Assembly: GCA_029931535.1 (NCBI GenBank)
Contig: JAQPZY010001685.1
Location: forward strand, 6,369,001-6,433,000
Direction of reading: 5' to 3'
Length of the DNA stretch: 64,000 nt
From: Margaritifera margaritifera
Taxonomy: Eukaryota > Mollusca > Bivalvia > Unionida > Margaritiferidae
Shown: piece by piece, positions 1-12,600 of the stretch
How the letters are laid out: each line of letters opens with the position of its first letter
How positions within the stretch are numbered: the first letter of the stretch is position 1
Notes under the pieces: model-generated
Seen by the model: the letters and a program-made list of their open reading frames with translations, nothing else
Database searches by the model: none
What the model was told of the DNA's origin: nothing
Position numbers and translations under genes: made by a program

Positions 1-249
1 ATTGGTGGTTTTCGTACTATCAACACTGCAATTTACATGAAGAAAACTAGATTTTCTTGAGTAAAATCATCCCCCTTAATGGGATCACTTGGGAGTTCCT
101 TTATGAAGGCAGGGTTACAAAAGTGGAGGGGTTCAGATAACGAAATTTGGAGACCCTCTGAAATGGGTTGGATCACCCATCATTTTCCAAGAATGGTTTA
201 TCCAAATCTGACGATAAGGGAGTAGTCTGACGCCTCAGGTGGGTCACCA

Positions 250-1190
250 GAGGGTGTGTGTGACGGTGTATTACTGACAATTAATGCAAGGCCTGGGGAA
301 GGAGAAACTGTGTTCCCCTATCTCCCCTCCCTGCCTGCCTGTGACAATAGGGGCATATGACCGTCTATAATTTGCTTGGCCAGGAGAAAAAGAAAATCCT
401 GCAAATGCTCTGACAACAATCATCCCTTCTCTTGTATGATCCCTAACAGGGTCATGCAGAGATAGGAGATTGTGCTGAAAGTTAAAGGGCAACTCTTGTG
501 CCTTTTGCTTTCTCACCTCCTCAATCAACGCCCTAACAGAAGTGGAGAACTGAAAGGGAGGGAGCGCATTGAAAAACGGCAATGATCGTTAGTGGCCTTT
601 TCAGCTAGAGAAAAAAAATCGTCAGATGCACTAAGTCAGGCAGGGAGGAAGTCAACACAATGTTCCTGACTAGCTCTGACGTGGCAATAAAGACTTTGTG
701 CACTTTATCAACATCTAGACAAGGTACATGTGGATAAAATATCTCTGTACATGAATTTTTATAAGTTGGGGTGAGAAAGTTGCAAGCAAATGACTCACCA
801 TAATGGAACTCTTGCATTACCGGGATAGTGAATGCTCCAAGAGATGCTTGGTAATTTTTGCAATCTCTAACAATTGTGGCAAGGTTCTGAATTATGAACT
901 GCCATCATCATTGTCTACATCCACCAAAGCAATGACCTTGTAGGTAGAATTGATTGAAGGTGGAGGAGGGTATTCCGACAGAGACAAAAGCCTATTGATT
1001 TCATTTATCACTGCTGTGAACTAAATTCCATCCATTCCATTGTCAGATTAGCATGTTCCAGCATTTCTGTTTCATACCTTTCATCAACGTGGGGATTGTT
1101 CTCCTCTTGTACAACCTGAGTCCAGGGATACAGCCTTCCATATGGAAATGATGATGAAATATCATCAGCACGCATCATCATTTTGCCCAT
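250..1190 (-). pseudogene. Frameshifted coding relic, family unknown
   Basis: Several open segments follow one another on the - strand: 1190-1008 (PYGRLYPWTQVV, then DERYETEMLEHANLTMEW), a +2 shift into FTAVINEINRLLSLSEYPPP and VIALVDVDNDDG, a further shift into CKNYQASLGAFTIPVMQEF then EIFYPHVPCLDVDKVHKVF, then 582-271 (FSTSVRALIEEVRKQKAQEL). Composition is protein-like but at least three frame breaks separate the parts. It looks like the relic of a transposon or a dead gene. I cannot name the family. Confidence 0.45.
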
Positions 1191-1333
1191 AGGTTATGCC
1201 ATCAGTAGTGATTGCATTATGGAATTCTGGTCTGGCACGGCCAGTTTGGCTCATTTGGATGGCTCCATAAGTAATGCCAGTTCACCATGAATTTCATAGG
1301 AATGGTCATTCGGTCCGGTCAATCGGTTGGCCG

Positions 1334-1699
1334 GTTAACTATGCGGTGCGTCTGGGTGGCCAGCTTGCCAGTCAGAGATAACTGACTCCAGACCACTGTA
1401 AATGTACCTAGCTGGTTCATACAGCTGGACCGGTTGGTTGGCAGTTGGAACAGTCTTGCAAAGACGGTATATGCCTTGCAGTCCAGCTGGCTGGTGCGGT
1501 ATGGTTGGTACAGCTGGTTGGCTATGCAGTCTTTCTGTCTGGATGGCTCGCCAGTCGGAGATAACAGACCCATGACCACTGTAATCGTACATAGATTGTT
1601 CATACGGCTGGACCGATTGGTTGGCAATCGGAACAGTACACCAAAGACGATATATGCCTTGCGATCTTGCCGGCTGGTGCGATATGGTCAATCTGTCCA
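1334..1699. repeat. Two tandem copies of a 183-bp unit
   Basis: The stretch beginning GTTAACTATG at 1334 recurs as GTTGGCTATG at 1517, with the rest of the unit about 80% alike. The unit length is a multiple of three (61 codons), and one + and two - frames stay open across both copies. The longest - strand frame (1790-1335) therefore shows a 61-residue repeat with shared IYRL, TVP, ANQ, YSG and SVISDW. Coding or satellite origin is undecided. Confidence 0.7.
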
Positions 1700-2310
1700 T
1701 CTGGCTGTATTGGTCAAGTTGCAAACTTTCACGTCCAGCTTGTTTTTTTAATATTTTCATGCATGGATGGGGTAAATGATACTTGTACACACTAAAGGGG
1801 ACAAGTTTGATTGTAAACCCTCATAGGTGGGTGATAGGCTTATCCCCAGTGGGATTACAATATATAAACACCATTTCTACTCATTGACATATCAACAACA
1901 AAGCCTTTTGAGTCATATTGATCATATGCAATTCCAATACTTGATTGGAATCACCAGTGCTTTCTACTGTATTCATGGGGGGTGGGGGGGTGGGGTGAGG
2001 GCATCTTGACATCCGCAATGAGATTAATCAATGATTCGGACATGAGGTGTATTTTTAATGTCTTGCTCTGATGTATTGGAGCATGCTCGTTTGGCATTTG
2101 TTAGCAATAAACAGGCACAAGAAGACACACTGAGACTTATTCCTGTTCTACATTAAAACTGTGTGCTATCTATCTGATGTACTTTTATGAAATTGTATAT
2201 GAAAGAAAGATTTCTGAATGAAATGTTATCAATAATTGATTTTAACAGAGTTACAAAATGTCACTTTAAACAATTTCTGCAGCTTTCTGAATTATTTGCT
2301 TTATTCATGA
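1700..2310. other. No recognised feature
   Basis: AT-rich, with a short G run near 1978-1996. No exon or repeat family was identified. Confidence 0.5.
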
Positions 2311-2314
2311 TACA

Positions 2315-3362
2315 GGAACTACAAACAAGAGGCCCAAATGGGCCTGACATTAATTACCTGGCTGACATCTGCTTAATAGACAAATACAAGAGCAGTTGGC
2401 CAAGAAATCTGGGTTAGTAGGTTACCTACTGTTACAAATTCTTTAAATTCTGTGAATTTGTTATAATAAACTGCTGTTGGAAGATTTCTCCATTTTTAAA
2501 AAAATATCTTCAGTCATATTTGACAACAGATCAGCATGATTTGTAAAAATAAGAAAGTCCTTCATATCAGGATGCTTTCTGTCAAATTTGATAAATGTCT
2601 GTTCAGCGGTTTTTGAGATGAAGTCACTAGGCTAGTTCCAGAAAGATCAGTTCCACTAAACATTCCAGTCAGTTCATTCAAATGCAGCTATGTTTAGAAA
2701 ATTCAAAATAACCTATGTTGATTTTTTTTATATGTTGTGTCCAAGTTAGTGCCTAACATAAGTAAGATAGTCTTGGTGCATCTGAACCTATAACTAGTGC
2801 ACTGGATTTTATAATAAATGTGGAAAAATACACGAAATAAGGAACTATTAGTGTAGTAATATCTAAAAGAATTGTTTTTAATAATGGTGGCCACATTTGA
2901 TGGTAGATTGGAATCATTTGTATAAATACAAAGGCCTTCATATCAGGAGGCCTTAAGACAAATTTGGTCAAATTCTATTGAGTGGATTTTGAGAAACTGT
3001 TTACAGATTTGTTTATTTTCAGTAATGACAGCCATCTTTGATCACAGATCAACATTGTCTGTAAAAATCTGAAATGCCATCACAGCAGGATGTATTACAC
3101 AAAATTGGGTTGAAACTGGTCCAGTGAATTATGAGAAACTGATGGCAGATTGATATTATTTGTATAAAGTTAAAAGACCTCCACACTGGGATGCTTTCTG
3201 CCAAATTTGGTTGAAATTGTCCTAGTGGTCTTTGAGAAGACATTTATATAGCAAATGCTGATGGATGATGCATGCTGGGTGCTGCACAACACATGGACAA
3301 AGCTTGCCAGACTCAGGACTATACCATAAGCTCACTTGGCTTTATGGCAAGGTGAGCAAAAA
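2315..3362 (+). repeat. Dispersed mollusc-type repeat, GGCC...CAAGGTGAGC
   Basis: Begins near CAAGAGGCCCAAATGGGCC and ends CTCACTTGGCTTTATGGCAAGGTGAGC, the start and end pattern of a very common non-coding repeat in bivalve genomes. Inside, a diverged unit of about 150-250 bases recurs three or four times, each with a 'GGATGCTTTCTGtCAAATTTG' type core followed by 'TTTGAGAAG'. The ORFs in this block are repeat artefacts. Confidence 0.65.
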
Positions 3363-3597
3363 ATTTAAGAAGATTATTTTTGTGGCCTCTTTTGAGCTAA
3401 ATTACAAAACATTATGAATGCTTGCAGACATTTTTGTTTACCTCTGGGTCAGAACTTGGGGCCTGCTTATGTTTGCTACAAGTTTCTCAGAGTGAGAGGT
3501 GGCTGCACATGATCATGTCTTTGGAGGAATATGGTAACACGCAGGTGTGTTCATTAATTAAAAAAGAACACATAATATAAAGTTATCACTGACTTAC

Positions 3598-3662
3598 TTT
3601 TGTAAAATATTCTCTACTATCAGCTGCTCTGTTTCATGCATATCTTGAAGTTTGTTTGCAAA
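3598..3662 (-). CDS. Unrecognised gene exon 4
   Basis: Acceptor with a long pyrimidine run (TTCCTTGTTTTTCAG) and consensus donor AAAA|GTAAGT. Encodes FANKLQDMHETEQLIVENIL then Q, and leaves phase 2. This is the exon with the best splice sites of the four. Confidence 0.65.
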
Positions 3663-6600
3663 CTGAAAAACAAGGAAAAGACATTTATTTCGAGTATACT
3701 GGAAATACAGAGAAGTACAATAAATTATTGTACACAGGTTGAAGAACTTCATAAGAGGTGAAGTGCAACTAGCTGACCAGGTGCTTAAAATATTTTGATT
3801 TAATGCCACATCCATGTGAAGTTATCTATGACAGGCATAGGCTTTTTTCAATGACTAAAGGTGAAGTTTGTGCATTTGATAAAACCTTACTTTGTGATCA
3901 ACCCTGAAATAAGACCATTCCCCAATTGCAACTATTTTTGGTCTTTCCTACTAATTATGTAAGAGACCATTGAAATTGATCCTTCAGATTCATATGGCTT
4001 TAGACATGCAGGATTGACATAAAAATTATCACGACTGTGACCTTGAAATAAAAATGAAATCATGATTATGGTACACGAGGCACCTTGTGCCAATGTAATA
4101 CCATAAATTCATTTTATTTTCGTGTGTATCATTTTTTTTTTAAAAAAAGAAAATTTTTGTCAGTCCTACAATTTTTGAATATTATTATGGGGAAGAAGGG
4201 GTCCTATTTTCTTCATTGATGGATAATATTTGACTGAGTCTTTATGTTTGTGGTTTGTAGCAACCAAAACATGCACACAAATTTGAAATCCATAAAGATA
4301 AAGTTTATGAATGTATCAAGTTTATTTAGTTCCATTCTCTTAAAGATCTAAACATGTTACCGAAAGTACCTAACATAAAAGACAAAACTGTTGATGGAAT
4401 TGCATATTAAAAGAAATATGAAATCTTTGTCCCCCAATTTTCACAAGACTCCCAGAGATAGCAAGAGAATTTTAATTATGTACAACCTTGCACATGGAAA
4501 GTCCAGGTTGAAAGATGCAAACAAACAAGAATATCCAGAAGGATTGCGATACCCTTGTTTCAGACACTTTTCCCATTGAAAAAAGAGTAACTACATATCT
4601 GCAGCATTCTATTCTGAGTTTCTAATTCTCTCTATTACAACACTCAAACCCCCTCCAGTTCTCTCCCAAAGCAGTGATCCAGCACAACAGAAACTGAGGG
4701 GCACTTGCACCCTGCATTCAGTGCCCTCCCCTCTACCCTCAAAGCAGATCAAACCCTGCAACTCTGCCATTCAAGAATCCTCCACTTTCCCTCTCTCTAT
4801 ATCACCATAATGCCTAAAACTGTGTTTTTTCTATTTATTCTACTTACTTTTCTGTTTATTTAATTTAGGATAAACAGATGAATGTGCTTTTTTGTTTCTA
4901 CTTTCAAATTGATGAAATTCAACACTTTATCATCTGCATTTTCGAGTCCCTTTATCACAAAAAAACTCCCACTTTGTTCCAAAATGTGCCCCTACCTTCA
5001 ACAAAAGCAACCTGTTCATTAAAAGTGCCCCTCTTCCCCTTCCCTCTGTACAAAATTCCTAGTTGGAACTCTGCAAAAGGTTGGATCAAGATTCTAAGAC
5101 CATCGAGCACATCTACAAATCACCCTTAATTTCTATCTTAACTGCTTAGGAGTTGTGTGACAACACAGAAATACCGTATTCTCTCCCTATAATGAACATG
5201 GAAGTCATAAGAGTGACCTGCATTATGTTCTCAAATTTCCGAAGTAGTCGCCAAATTTTACTCAAGATAAAGACTGAAATGGTCGATTACCTGGTGTACT
5301 TAAAAAGACCGGCACTAAGTAATTTTCCATTCACAATTACTAATGAAACACAAGGTATGTATACTAATTACTGCAGAGTACTGAAGCTCATATTTCACTG
5401 ATTTTTGGACAAAACCACTGAATCAACATCGTGTTAATCAGTTAATCAAGTCTGCTGGTATACAAAAATGTCTGTCAGGTAAATAATTCTAGAATTGTTG
5501 AATTAAACAAGTCCAGCATTTTCAAAGCCATGGATAATTAGGTTCAACCTTTCATGCATTTTCGCATGAGCTGCAATTATCCATTCAGCATGAATCGGCC
5601 TGATTTATGAAATTTTAAGTAAAGTCTAGTGGTTGAAGTTGGTTCATGTATATAAGGCAGGCTCAAACAAAGGAGTGATTCCATTGTTTTTCAATTTAGT
5701 TAGCATCTCTGCACTTTGATGGGCTCTGAACACATCAACTGTTGACACTGCTTGCTAACTGCATTGAGCAAGGGCTGGTCATATGTTTGGTTCACATGTG
5801 GAATGATAACATTATCCAAACAGACAGGGATCTAAGTTGAATTTTAGCATTCTTCAGCCACTGTGTTAAAGCCATGGTCGATAGAAAGTAATTGACAGTG
5901 CAACTTTATGGACAGTGTTTTAAGAAAGAGATCATATTCATGTTCTTTAATAACTGATTAGTTTAGTATTGTTGGCTGCATCAGCTCCCTTTGATGCTGA
6001 GTGTAAATGAATGATCTTGACAGCTGTTTGATTTGTGCTCATACAGGTGGTAGTATTGTTTTGACCACTGAAGCGACTGTCGTTTGTTGTTGGCATAGTT
6101 TTGTTCTTTTACATTCTTTATTTTAGGTATTTGTAGAGGTTAATCCACAAAATTAAATACCTACACACATGCCAACTTTAACAAGCAAACCCACGAATTT
6201 AAGAACCTGCAAAAAATAGACCCACAGAAACAAATGATACTACAGTATCTCTCAACCTTGATATCATGTCAGTTTTACCTACTTTACTATAGTCTGATAA
6301 AAATTCTTTCCAAAGATAAAGGAATAATAAATATGAATAGCTCTAGCCAGCTAACAATCAAACTCATCCAAGAGCTTGATAATATTAATCTATTTACCAA
6401 GCTGTATCAAAACTGGATTTGAAATATAGTCTCTAGAGAGCTCAACTATCAGATGCAAGATCACCTCATTAATTTGCACAGATCTCACTTATTATAGAAT
6501 GACCATGATAATATAAACTTATTTACTTTTACTAAGTCTGAACAAAATCCAATTGAAATTAGGTCTTCAGAGTGGTAGCAAACTCTGCAAATCAGATACA

Positions 6601-9600
6601 AGATTACCTCATAAATATGCAATGATTTTGTTCATAATCAACTGTTGCAGCATCTTGGTGGCATATGACTATATAACAAGTTTGATCAAAATCTCATTTG
6701 GAATATGTCCTCCAGAGTGGTAACAACCTCTGCCAATCAAATGCAAAATCACCTCATTCATATGCATGTTATCTCACTTATAACCATATCTTGATTATAC
6801 GAGTCTATTTACCAAGTCTGATCAAAATTCTCTAAAAAAATACAGTCTCTAGGGTGGTAACAAACTCATCCAATCAGATGCATGATTGTTTCAATAATTA
6901 AAATAGGTCTCGCTCATAATAAGACTTGTCCAACAGCTTGATGATCTTATTTAATTTACTAAGCTTGATCAAAATCAGGTCAGAAATAGATAAAAAGCTC
7001 AATCAGATGCAAAGCCACCCATTATTATGCGTTAAATTTTGATCATAATAAAATGAATTGGTCATCTTGATGATATAAGCCTATTTGTCAAGTTTGATAC
7101 AAGTCAAATTTTCTGTTTTTCTGAATTTGTCTGACCTGCCTCTTGACCACAGGTTAATATCTCAAAGTTGTTTGACATGCATAAAATATGCTTGCATATC
7201 AGAAATTAATGAACTTTATGCTCTATGAACACACAACTATCATTAAACAGAAATAAAGATATCCTGCACAACTGCATCACTCCTGTCCCAGCTGACTGTC
7301 TAAAAAACAGTGGACAACCATATTTACACACGTATAACACATACCCAACTTCAAACATCACACATCCAGATCTGCTATCACATAATGCACCTTCAGATAT
7401 GGGTCTATACTGTTCATTTTACTTGTGATTGTCATTACTCTAGACCCTGATCCACCAGTACATTATGTGATAGACGCTCTGGGTCTATACTATTCATTCT
7501 ACTTGTAATTTTCATGTCATCAATGTAGACCCTGATCTACCAGTACATTATGTGATAGAAGCTCTGGGTCTAAACTGTTTATTCTTCTTGTGATTTTCAT
7601 TTGATTAGAGTAGACCCTGATTTGCTAGTGCATTATGTGATGACAGATCTGGGTCTATGCTGTTTAATGTACTTGTGATTTTCATGTCATCATCTCTGAT
7701 CTACCATTCCATTATGTGATGGCAGAGCTTGGTCTATACTGTTCATTCTACTTGTTATTTTTCATGTGATCAGTGTAGACCCTGATCTGCTAGTGCATTA
7801 TGTGATTACAGATCTGCATCTACACTGTTCATTCTACTTGTGATTTTCATGTGATCACAATAGACCCTGATCTACCACCCCAAAATGTGATGACAACTCT
7901 GGGTCTATGCTGTTCATTCTACTTCTGATTTTCATGTGAACACTGCAGACCCTGATCTTTATGTGATGGCAGCTCTGGGTCTATATGTTCATTCGACTTC
8001 TGATTTTCATCTGATCACTGTAGACCCTGATCTACCACTCCATTATGTGATGGCAGATATGGGTCTACAGTGTTTGCAGTTGGATGCCAATCATACGTGG
8101 ACACAGTAAAAATCTGCAGCAAATCAGCATGCCCCAATGCTTGTCTTATTTATCACTGACACACATCTGTAAATAGAAGGCCAAGGCAATACAGAAGTCA
8201 GATATTGGCATCTTTACCAACACTAGCAAGTTATACTTACAATTGACATGTCAATGATACTAGCTGACCCTTCTTTGTCAAACTTCTCAAGCAACTGTAC
8301 AGAGAACTGACCTGAAAAATGCAATAATTAAGGTTTTCATGTTTGGAACTGCATATAACTTGGAAATTTTGAGACATAAACATGATGAGAGATTAAAGAG
8401 AGTAAAAACTGGATGAGGGAATAGAAAATTTGAACATTTATACTTGCCTGGAATAATAAATTTCAACATAATCCTCACTGTATGAAAGTTTACTATTCTG
8501 AATGAAATTCTTGGCAAGTAAAACAAGAGTTCCTCGAAGGGACTGATGCTCTACTGGGCAAAAAGAATTTCCAGGAATTCAAGATAAAACCATTTCTTCC
8601 TTTTAACTATCGAGTGTTGAAACCATCTCTGATACTCTTCAGTGATAAAAAGATTTTCAAATTAGCTGCCGTGGTATTTTCATTTAGGACAAAGTAGACA
8701 TCATTAGAAGTCTTTTGATGAAAACTTTATGTCGAAATGATCATCCATTCAGGGGGTGTAGTGACAATCAGATTTTTACAGTCGTAGTGGCAGCCATATT
8801 GGATGAATAACTGGCACCATTTTCATTTAGGACTTGTTGAAAAACCCATCATAATGATCATGCATTCAGGGGGCATAGTGACAACAAGGTTTTTAAGACA
8901 GTCATTGTGGTAGTCATGTTGAATGTATGACTGGTGCCATTTTCATTTAGGACCAACTAGACATTATAAGAAGTCTATTGGTGAAAACCCCATTTTAATA
9001 TAGCCATCCATTTGGAAAGGAGTAGGATAACAATATTTTCAAGATATGACTTTCCATTGTGATGGAGTAGCAATAACAAGATCTTCAAGATGGCTGCTGT
9101 GGTGGCCATATTGGACGTCAGATCAGCACCATTTTTATTTAGGACCAGCTAGACATCATAAGAAGTCTTTTAGTGAAAACTCTATGTTGATATGACCATC
9201 CATTCAGGAGGAGTAGCAATAAAAAGATTTTAAAGATGGCTGCCATGGCAGCCATAATGGACGTCAGATAGGTACAATGTTTATTTAGCATCAACTACAC
9301 ATCATAAGAAGTCTTTTAGTGAAAACCCCATTTTGATATGACCATCCATTCAGGAGGTGTAGCGATAAGATTTTCAAGATGGCTGCCATGGTAACCATAT
9401 TGGATGTCAGATCGGCACCATTTTTATTTAGCATCAACTACACATCATAACAAGTCTTTTAGTGAAAACCCCATGTTGATTTGACCATTAAGGCAATCTT
9501 CCTAGTAGTTTCGGAGGAGTAGCGATAACAAACTTGTGCTAATGAACGGACAGACGACAGATGATGGACAACAGACCATCCCAAAAGCTCTTCTGGTCTC

Positions 9601-12600
9601 TAACCAGTAGAGCTAAAAACAGCTACTTGCCCTACAAAATGCTGGATTTGTCCCAGGCAGTCCAACAAATGATTATTTGTGCCTCCCTCTTGAGATTTTA
9701 ATTCAGGTTTGTTTGTTTGTAGTGTTAGACTTAAGGTAATTTCTTGACAACTAATTGTAGCCCTCTCTATACAGTCAGTGATATCATCATTGTGGTCATC
9801 ATCATCATCATTGTTGTCGTTTTTTTCTCAGGATAAGAATTAAACATGATGTAGCAGGTAGCAAAAATAGTGTTATGTATTTTTCAATCTGGTAGCAAAA
9901 TAAGCCAAGAGGCAGAAGTGTCACTAAAGTTCTTTCATTTCACAATTCTTGGTAGCAAAAATGTTCTACTTTCTATGTAGCAAAAACATAAAACAGATAG
10001 CAAATTTGCTACTTGCTACTGTGTTTTTTTAACCTGCTTCTGGTTACTTACTAAACTTAACTTGCTTAAGAACTGGTGATTCTAATCTTTGTTTCCATTT
10101 GTTGTCACACCTGTAAGCTTCAGACAAAATGCTCCTCCTTGATTCTGCAGCATCTGAAGAAAAAAGTATGTTGTTTCTATTTATGTCATTTCTATGAAGA
10201 AGACCTTTGATGCTGAAACTAAGTGAACATCAGGGATTTTACAATCATGGTTCAACAAATCTTCTAATATCACAGGGGGCTACGAGAATGCCGAACAGGG
10301 GCAGAAAATAAGGCCCAGGACCGACTGGTCAAGGACCAGTGGGTTCTGGCTAGTGGGAAGTCCTGGACTAATCATGGCAGGTTCTCAAACCATAGTGAGT
10401 GGTCTTATTACTATAATTATCTATTTTCATTCCTATGAATAGTGATCAATTTATCAGAACTTTTACGCTAGAAATGATCACAAATTAGGTGGTCTGATGG
10501 CCTACAAAATATAAAAATTGGCAGGTCTGCACCAGAAATTACCTGGTTCCCTACCTAGGACCACTGCTATTTTCAGCCCCCGTCTAAGCTATCATATGCT
10601 GAATTCAGGTAGCTCAGTGTTGTACAACATTATGATGGCTTGTAAGTTGTTCTACATTTTCTTAAAACTGCAAATATTGCACAAAGAAGAATAATTACAA
10701 GTGGCTCATAACAGCTAACAGTTTATACCAACATGCCTTCTATATATGGGCTACTTAATTTAGGTTGGATTACCTGTTGTTTTTTTCCAAGTAGTCAACT
10801 GGTAGCCCTCTGTACTACCATCTAATTATGAAATTATTTGGACTCAGCACAATTTATTCCTGAACTGTTGAGGAATAAAGTACCTTGTCTCACACTGCAG
10901 TGCATGTATCTTGCTTAGGCAGTGAAATCATAAGGCAAAACAACTCAAAATATAATCTTTATGTATGAAGTGCTTGCTATGTATTAAAATCAGTTTTGTG
11001 TGTAGAATTTGACATGCTAAATCATCACATTTTTAAAATGGGCTTGAGGACCTTTTGTGCCAAGGGTATTTCATATAGAGATTTTGTCTCACCTGAAGAG
11101 CATAGGTGAGATATGCTCCAGTGATTATATAAAATGTTAGCATTCACCTATGTTTCTCTGAAACTAGTATACATGTATATAGTCATGAAACTTTATGGGA
11201 TGCATTCATCATGTGATTATGGTAAGTTTTTGTGTGAAATTTAATTGCTGTAACACATTTACTTTTAGTCACAACAGTTAATAAGGGCTTTCATTTTCAT
11301 GACTAACCCTTTGGAAAACTTAGTCACAGTGACCTATTTTTCTTGCAGTAGTGACTTCCCTAGGTCTTTGAAATATGCCCTGGCTGAGCAAACAAGACAC
11401 AGCAATCTAAGGTCTTCTTGTAACAGGGTGGTAATATTCACATTGTTTTTACACTGAACAAATTTAATAAACGATGCTTTGTGCTGGCAAGAGAAATGTG
11501 CATTGTAGCAGTGGGGAATTGTGAAATGAATCAAAAAGATGAAATTACCGTTTTCTTTATGTGATACAGATCAAGCTATAATTGTATTTTTAATATAATT
11601 ACTTAAGCAGAATTTGCAAGCAAGAATTTCATGAATATGTTGTGCTCATATGGATGATCGAAAGTTTAAGTACACAGAAGTGACTGACAGCAGTGTCAGT
11701 AAGTATAGATTTGTATCTAAGGCATTACCAAGTCTGTGAAAACCCATTGCCTGAATTGCAGGTAAAATTCTTAGTTGCACTGCTAGTACTCTCATTGGTG
11801 CTCACCCAGGACAAGTCAGCTTTTGCCAAAATGAGAAAGTCAATCAATTGTAAACTTTTCACTTTGATTCACAGCTAGCATACAAAATCATTTCTCGCAA
11901 ATGTATCAGATACTATATCAGCAGTGACATTTTATGCCTTCAAGTAGAAGTCATTAGACAGGCTATCAAGATTCACCAACACTCAAAAGAATCACTGCCA
12001 GTATCTTCTTGCTTATAATACTTGTTTACTTGCAGTACTTGTCGAACGATAACACTAAAACTGAAGCAACAGCAAATCCTGAACTGAAAATGACATGATT
12101 TCCAGTACAGTTCATAATTAGGTACCAGTATATAAATGTTTTCCTTTTTGTTACAACTTGTTTTACTTCCTATTAATGTTTTTATATTAAATTTCGCAAA
12201 TAGTTGGCCACCACATTAATTTTTGGAAGAAAATGCCCAGTATGAGCCATTTGAATTTCTGGATCCCTGGGTTCTTCATTATGCCAGAATTGGCATAAAA
12301 ATATGCTTATTCTTCTATATGGATGCATACAAAACAAAGAATGGGAATCCCAAGGATGCATACAATTTGTGCAAAACAGTTACAAACAACATGTCAATTA
12401 TTTGACAAGAATCACTTATTTACGTTCACAAACAAGAGTGACCAATTTCAAGTTTGATTTCAAAGATATGACAAATGTCAATGAGAATTTTTAGATCACG
12501 TAACTGCGCACCATTATAAAAAAGTATATCATACATCTGTATGTAATTGAAACTTAAAGATGAATTTTTTAGCCAGGAAGTTCAGTCTCCTATTTTCAAC

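Noticed and set aside
8460..8489. Possible 30-base - strand exon with a GC-AG donor (CCAG|GCAAGT)
   Set aside because: It would carry a frame that ends in a stop in the exon at 8311-8241, while exon 2 joins exon 3 in frame without it.
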